Below, in pieces: positions 6,703 to 10,196 of a DNA stretch of 10,196 nt. The notes below the pieces were generated by a model. It did no database searches. It was not told where the DNA came from and was given only the letters and a program-made list of their open reading frames with translations. The stretch lies in contig CAIQOG010000129.1 of NCBI GenBank assembly GCA_903873355.1, positions 1 to 10,196 of the forward strand. The letters run 5' to 3'. Made by a program: the position numbers and the translations under genes. This DNA comes from an uncultured Bacteroidales bacterium (GTDB taxonomy: Bacteria; Bacteroidota; Bacteroidia; Bacteroidales; Paludibacteraceae). The stretch's first letter is position 1, and each line of letters starts with the position of its first letter.

Positions 6703-9093
6703 ATGAGTACAAAAAAACTTCTTCTTTTTATGACGCTCTTAGTAGGTCTTATTTCCTGGTCAGCAAAAGCCGATGTAACTAAAACCGTTGGAACCATTGG
6801 GGGCAATTATGCAACTCTGAAAGCAGCCTTTGATGACATCAATGCCAATGTTGGAGGGGTATTCAGTGGCGTTATTACACTCCAAATTGTGGATAATACC
6901 ACGGAAACAGCTACTGCACAAATCAAAGCATCGAACACGAATTGGACAGCCCTGAACATTTACCCAACTGTTACCGGTAAAACCATTAGTGGAGATATCA
7001 GCGGAAATTTAATTCAACTTGATAGTACAACTAACGTAACTTTTGATGGACGATTGAATGCAACCGGGACTACCCGCGACTTAACCATCACCAATACAGG
7101 TGGTGCTGATTTAACAAAACCTTCTACCATTAATTTAACTCATAGTGCTTCGAATAATACTATAAAATACTGTATAATCAAGGGTTCAGGAACTTCTTAC
7201 GTAGGGACAATTAATTTTGCCGTTGCTACTAAAGTTAACGGAAATGCAAACAACATGATCAGTAATAATTTAATTACGAGTGCCAGTGATGCAAAGAGAT
7301 CCTACCAAGCCATATTCTCCTGGAATGATGTCACTAAAGGTTTTATGTCTACGAATAATTCAATTATTAACAATGAGTTTTCAAATTTTTGGCTTTTAGA
7401 CAGAGGTGGTTACGGAGTAGGCATTGGTGCAGGGAATAGTGCCTGGACAATAAGCGGAAACAGTTTTTATGAAACAACCAGCTTTGCAGGAGGTACTGCA
7501 AATAAAAATTTTAATGCTATCTATATTAATAATACTGGTACAGGCTTCCTTGTTTCAGATAATTGGATTGGTGGCACAGCGGCACAATGTGGTGGCACAG
7601 TACTGACGAAAACAAACGGTGGAGATAATGGCTTCACGGCTATTTATCTAAAAGTAGCTAATACTCCTGCAAGTATTGTTCAAAATAATACCATTAAAAA
7701 CATCAATTGGAGCAATTCCGCCAGTGCAATGTGGACGGGCATTGAGATTTGGTCAAAAGCAATAAATGTCAACGGGAATACTGTTGGTGCTACTACCGGT
7801 ACTGGTTCTATTGTCTATACCGGTGGCGGAACCGGAGCTGCAATCATAAATGGTATATCATTTTGTGATTCAATAAGCGGTAGTTGCAGCAATAATAAGA
7901 TTGGATCCATAACCACAAATTCGGTTCAAACTCTTTTTAATGGAATTTACAATGTAAGTACCGGTAGCTCCACGATAAATAATAACATCATCGGAAGTCT
8001 AAAAACGGCAAATAGTATCAATGCAAGTTCAACAGCTACGCTTAAACCTCATTCACTTGTTGGAATAAAAAACTACGGTGTTGCCGGAACCAATACAGTT
8101 AGTGGGAATACTATTGCTAATATCACCAATGCTGCAAATTCAAATAGTACTGTCAGAGGAATTCTGAGTAACAGAAGTGCTAATAATGTAAACGGGAATT
8201 TTATTTATAATCTAAACTCTCCAAACAGTACTAATACTAATAAGGCACAAATGGTTGGTATTCTTATCGAAGGTTATGATGATACCGCCACTTCTACCTA
8301 CTCAAACAATATTATCACATTAGGTGGTGCTTATGCTTGTGACCTGATGGGTATCTATAACTGGAGTACAAAAACCAACACATCCACCACCAATGTGTAT
8401 TTTAATACTATTTATATTAGTGGTGGTACTCTAACCCCAAATCCAAATACCAAATCGTATTGTGTCCGTTTAGACGGAGCTACTGTATATAATATGAATG
8501 TGAAAAATAACTTAATGGTAAGCACCCGGGCTACCACGGGTAGTACGAGTTTACATTATGGCTTTTTTGGTGCAGCACCTTTGGGTTCTTTGACCTGTGA
8601 TAACAATGATTATTCAGTATCTGGTGACGCGAGTGTGTTAGGTTATTATGGATCTGATATGACGGCTCTTCCAATAGTGTCAGGTCAGGATGCAAATAGT
8701 AAGGCTATAGACCCCGGTTTTTCATATTTAGGTGCTACCAATCCATTGGCAACTGATTACGCAATCTCTGCTACAACACTTAAAGCGGATGCAACTACCG
8801 GTATTCTTAGCGATTATCTGGGAAAAACCAGACCTGCGATTCCAACTATGGGAGCTCTTGATCCCAACGGAGTAGCCGGAATCAATGATACTAAACTGGA
8901 ATTACCGTATAAATTAGCACATACCACAACGGGTATTCACGCATCGTTTGAAAACGAAGCTATTATTGAACTTTACAGCATTAGTGGTCAAATGATAGAA
9001 AAAACAAAAGCTACCGGCTTCTACTCACGCAATTTGAAAAAAGGCGTGTACATAATCCGAATTAATGGGAATGCATGCAAATTTATTATGTAG
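6703..9093 (+). CDS. Secreted right-handed beta-helix protein with T9SS type A tail
   Basis: This 796-residue protein has a clear signal peptide (1-23, cleavage AKA-D). An N-terminal module (about 24-150; VTKTVGTIGGNYATLKAAF, GVITLQIVDNTTETA, FDGRLNATGTTRDLTITNT) leads into a long array of parallel beta-helix turns. The turns show the asparagine-ladder pattern of small-x-Asn-Asn/Thr-x-Ile: NNTIKYC, ISNNLIT, INNEFSN, ISGNSFYE, VQNNTIKN, VNGNTVG, CSNNKIGS, INNNIIGS, VSGNTIAN, VNGNFIYN, YSNNIIT and VKNNLMV. Residues about 727-796 match a T9SS type A C-terminal sorting domain (IIELYSISGQMIEK, then LKKGVYIIRINGN, then KFIM at the end), so the protein should cross the outer membrane by the Por system and be surface-attached or released. 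The usual final basic residue is absent. No polysaccharide lyase or pectinase active site was recognised, so binding, adhesion or an unknown enzymatic role are all possible. A paralogue follows at 9271. Confidence 0.9.
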   Translation: MSTKKLLLFMTLLVGLISWSAKADVTKTVGTIGGNYATLKAAFDDINANVGGVFSGVITLQIVDNTTETATAQIKASNTNWTALNIYPTVTGKTISGDISGNLIQLDSTTNVTFDGRLNATGTTRDLTITNTGGADLTKPSTINLTHSASNNTIKYCIIKGSGTSYVGTINFAVATKVNGNANNMISNNLITSASDAKRSYQAIFSWNDVTKGFMSTNNSIINNEFSNFWLLDRGGYGVGIGAGNSAWTISGNSFYETTSFAGGTANKNFNAIYINNTGTGFLVSDNWIGGTAAQCGGTVLTKTNGGDNGFTAIYLKVANTPASIVQNNTIKNINWSNSASAMWTGIEIWSKAINVNGNTVGATTGTGSIVYTGGGTGAAIINGISFCDSISGSCSNNKIGSITTNSVQTLFNGIYNVSTGSSTINNNIIGSLKTANSINASSTATLKPHSLVGIKNYGVAGTNTVSGNTIANITNAANSNSTVRGILSNRSANNVNGNFIYNLNSPNSTNTNKAQMVGILIEGYDDTATSTYSNNIITLGGAYACDLMGIYNWSTKTNTSTTNVYFNTIYISGGTLTPNPNTKSYCVRLDGATVYNMNVKNNLMVSTRATTGSTSLHYGFFGAAPLGSLTCDNNDYSVSGDASVLGYYGSDMTALPIVSGQDANSKAIDPGFSYLGATNPLATDYAISATTLKADATTGILSDYLGKTRPAIPTMGALDPNGVAGINDTKLELPYKLAHTTTGIHASFENEAIIELYSISGQMIEKTKATGFYSRNLKKGVYIIRINGNACKFIM

Positions 9094-9149
9094 TTATTAG
9101 TTCGGCTTAGGTTATTTAAGAAAAAAACCATAAGAAACGATGATTTTCC

Positions 9150-9198
9150 AAGAATACAATTGCTTTTATTGAAGTGAAAAAATGGCAGTTGTATTCTT
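9150..9198 (+). terminator. Long hairpin after the first beta-helix gene (possible terminator)
   Basis: AAGAATACAATTGC (9150-9163) pairs with GCAGTTGTATTCTT (9185-9198) over 14 positions, with a single G-U wobble in RNA, around a 21-nt loop. It lies 57 nt after the stop codon of the first beta-helix gene. No U-run follows, so it is not a classic intrinsic terminator. It could mark a transcript end or protect the mRNA. The inverted repeat is certain; the function is inferred. Confidence 0.5.
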
Positions 9199-9222
9199 AA
9201 AATAGAAATTACCATCTATTTT
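9199..9222 (+). terminator. Second hairpin, adjoining, with U-rich 3' arm
   Basis: AAAATAGA (9199-9206) pairs perfectly with TCTATTTT (9215-9222) around the 8-nt loop 9207-9214. It starts at the base after the previous hairpin, so the two could stack. The U-rich 3' arm and following AATTATTC resemble a weak intrinsic terminator, but the stem is nearly all A-T pairs. Confidence 0.4.
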
Positions 9223-9244
9223 AATTATTCAAAAATCTTTTTAA

Positions 9245-9270
9245 AAATTAATCTTTAAAAAATCATTATC
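9245..9270 (+). promoter_or_regulatory. Leader of the second beta-helix gene, copy of 6677-6702
   Basis: This is the second copy of the 26-nt leader: AAATTAA, then a three-base block (TCT here, CCC in the first copy), then an A-run and an ATTATC end next to the ATG. The match stops being extended upstream. Shared leader plus shared coding sequence points to a tandem duplication that included the translation start region. Confidence 0.5.
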
Positions 9271-10196
9271 ATGAACAAAAAAAACCTCTTTCTTTCGATG
9301 ACTCTCTTGGTAGGTCTTTTCTCCTGGACGGCCAAAGCCGATGTTACCAAAACAGTAGGTGCTACGGGTGCCGATTATGTAAACTTAGGTGCAGCCTTTA
9401 CCGATATAAATGCTAATACAGGTGGTATTTTCACAGGTGTCATAACCTTGCAGATTATTGATAATGTTACTGAAACCGCTACAGCTCAATTAAATGCCAG
9501 TGCATGGACTTCAATGAACATCTATCCAACGGTAACCGGAAAAACAATTGGTGGAGATTTATCAGGTGTCTTAATTAAGTTATATGGTGCAGGTCATGTA
9601 ACTATTGATGGACGGTTGAATGCAACAGGCAGTACCCGTGACTTGACCATAACCAATACGGGCGGTCTGGATTTGACACAAGCAACGACTCTAAGAATCG
9701 ATAATGGTTCTTCAAATAACACGATAAAATACTGTACCCTAAAAGGTTCTTCAACCACTGAAAACCGCGCTACTTTGATGTTTGTTGCAAACAATAACAG
9801 CAACAACACGGTTAGTAATAATTTATTCACAAATGCGAATGATGCCAAGAGACCTCAAATTTCTATTCTTTCTGCCGGTTCGGTAGCAAACAACAACCTA
9901 AATACGATTTCAAACAATGAATTTGTTAATTGTTTGTCGGGAGCTTTGACCAGTTCACGTGCCATCTATCTCACTACTTTCACTACAAATTGGACAGTAT
10001 CGGGCAATAGTTTTTACGAAACTGCTTCCATTGTTCCAAATGGTAGTAATTCTACTCCTATTACTGTTATTGGTGTTACAAGTGCATCAAATACGGTAAC
10101 GGGTAACTATATTGGTGGTTCAGCAGTTCAATGTGGAGGTGCACCTTTAACAAAAACAGCTGATGATAACAATGCTTTTATTGGCATTTCTCTTGC
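9271..10196 (+). CDS. Tandem paralogue: secreted beta-helix protein (3' partial)
   Basis: From the ATG at 9271 the frame stays open to the window end (308 full codons), so the stop and any sorting tail are outside. The signal peptide (cleavage AKA-D after residue 23) and N-terminal module nearly repeat those of the upstream gene: by hand count 54 of the first 76 aligned residues are identical. Conserved blocks include MTLLVGL, DVTKTVG, ITLQI, IYPTVTGKTI, DGRLNATG, TRDLTITNTGG, SNNTIKYC, NDAKR and SGNSFYET. The C-terminal visible part ends in a GGSAVQCGGAPLTKT block that matches GGTAAQCGGTVLTKT upstream. Beta-helix turns with the asparagine ladder (VSNNLFT, ISNNEFV, VSGNSFYE, VTGNYIGG) follow the same order. 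It is inferred to be a T9SS cargo like its neighbour. Function is unknown. It is separated from the first gene by 177 nt containing two hairpins. Confidence 0.88.
   Translation, partial: MNKKNLFLSMTLLVGLFSWTAKADVTKTVGATGADYVNLGAAFTDINANTGGIFTGVITLQIIDNVTETATAQLNASAWTSMNIYPTVTGKTIGGDLSGVLIKLYGAGHVTIDGRLNATGSTRDLTITNTGGLDLTQATTLRIDNGSSNNTIKYCTLKGSSTTENRATLMFVANNNSNNTVSNNLFTNANDAKRPQISILSAGSVANNNLNTISNNEFVNCLSGALTSSRAIYLTTFTTNWTVSGNSFYETASIVPNGSNSTPITVIGVTSASNTVTGNYIGGSAVQCGGAPLTKTADDNNAFIGISL

Noticed and set aside
7570..7600. Direct repeat GGTGGCACAG (two copies 21 nt apart)
   Set aside because: It codes for repeated Gly-Gly-Thr within a beta-helix turn and is explained by protein composition; no array or mobile element.
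9594..9848. Minus-strand frame with hydrophobic N-terminus opposite the second beta-helix gene
   Set aside because: The leucine/valine-rich stretch is the complement of Asn/Thr-rich helix codons on the + strand; no independent support.
1..10196. CRISPR arrays, tRNA/rRNA genes, insertion sequences, phage genes
   Set aside because: No regularly spaced repeats, cloverleaf, rRNA-like stretch, transposase or integrase motifs were seen on either strand.

Overview
The window looks like a piece of an AT-rich Bacteroidota chromosome. The support is: Sus-type carbohydrate genes, a standalone STN domain (the module at the N-terminus of SusC-type TonB-dependent transducers), a secreted beta-helix protein with a type IX secretion (T9SS) type A sorting tail, and A-rich leaders without Shine-Dalgarno sequences before the starts. 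A Bacteroidales/Paludibacter-like source is plausible, but the sequence alone does not fix the genus. All genes read on the + strand.

Left part (1 to about 5972): three glycoside hydrolase genes lie head to tail with short gaps (21 and 45 nt) and look like one operon, part of a polysaccharide utilization locus. They are a GH31 enzyme of the MYORG-like branch (5' end outside the window), an exported GH42-type beta-galactosidase-like enzyme, and an exported GH3 beta-glucosidase of the BglX type. Together they could remove an alpha-linked cap, a beta-galactosyl and a beta-glucosyl/xylosyl residue from oligosaccharides. No SusC/SusD pair, endo-acting enzyme or regulator is visible, so the target glycan cannot be named. 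The GH3 gene has a -1 frameshift at a run of six A's (5797-5802). It separates the last 56 residues of the C-terminal fibronectin-III-like domain from the rest.

Middle (5973-6702): a 260-nt intergenic region with a weak Bacteroidota-type promoter candidate is followed by a 145-residue exported STN-domain protein. Its last 30 or so residues look like a worn-down start of the carboxypeptidase-D-like domain that follows STN in SusC proteins. It may therefore be the stub of a lost TonB-dependent transporter.

Right part (6703 to end): two tandem paralogues encode secreted right-handed parallel beta-helix proteins. The first is complete and carries a T9SS type A sorting domain; the second runs off the window. 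They share a near-identical signal peptide, an N-terminal module, the beta-helix asparagine ladder and a 26-nt leader directly before the ATG. A double hairpin lies between them. They are probably surface or extracellular proteins of an expanded family; no catalytic site was recognised.
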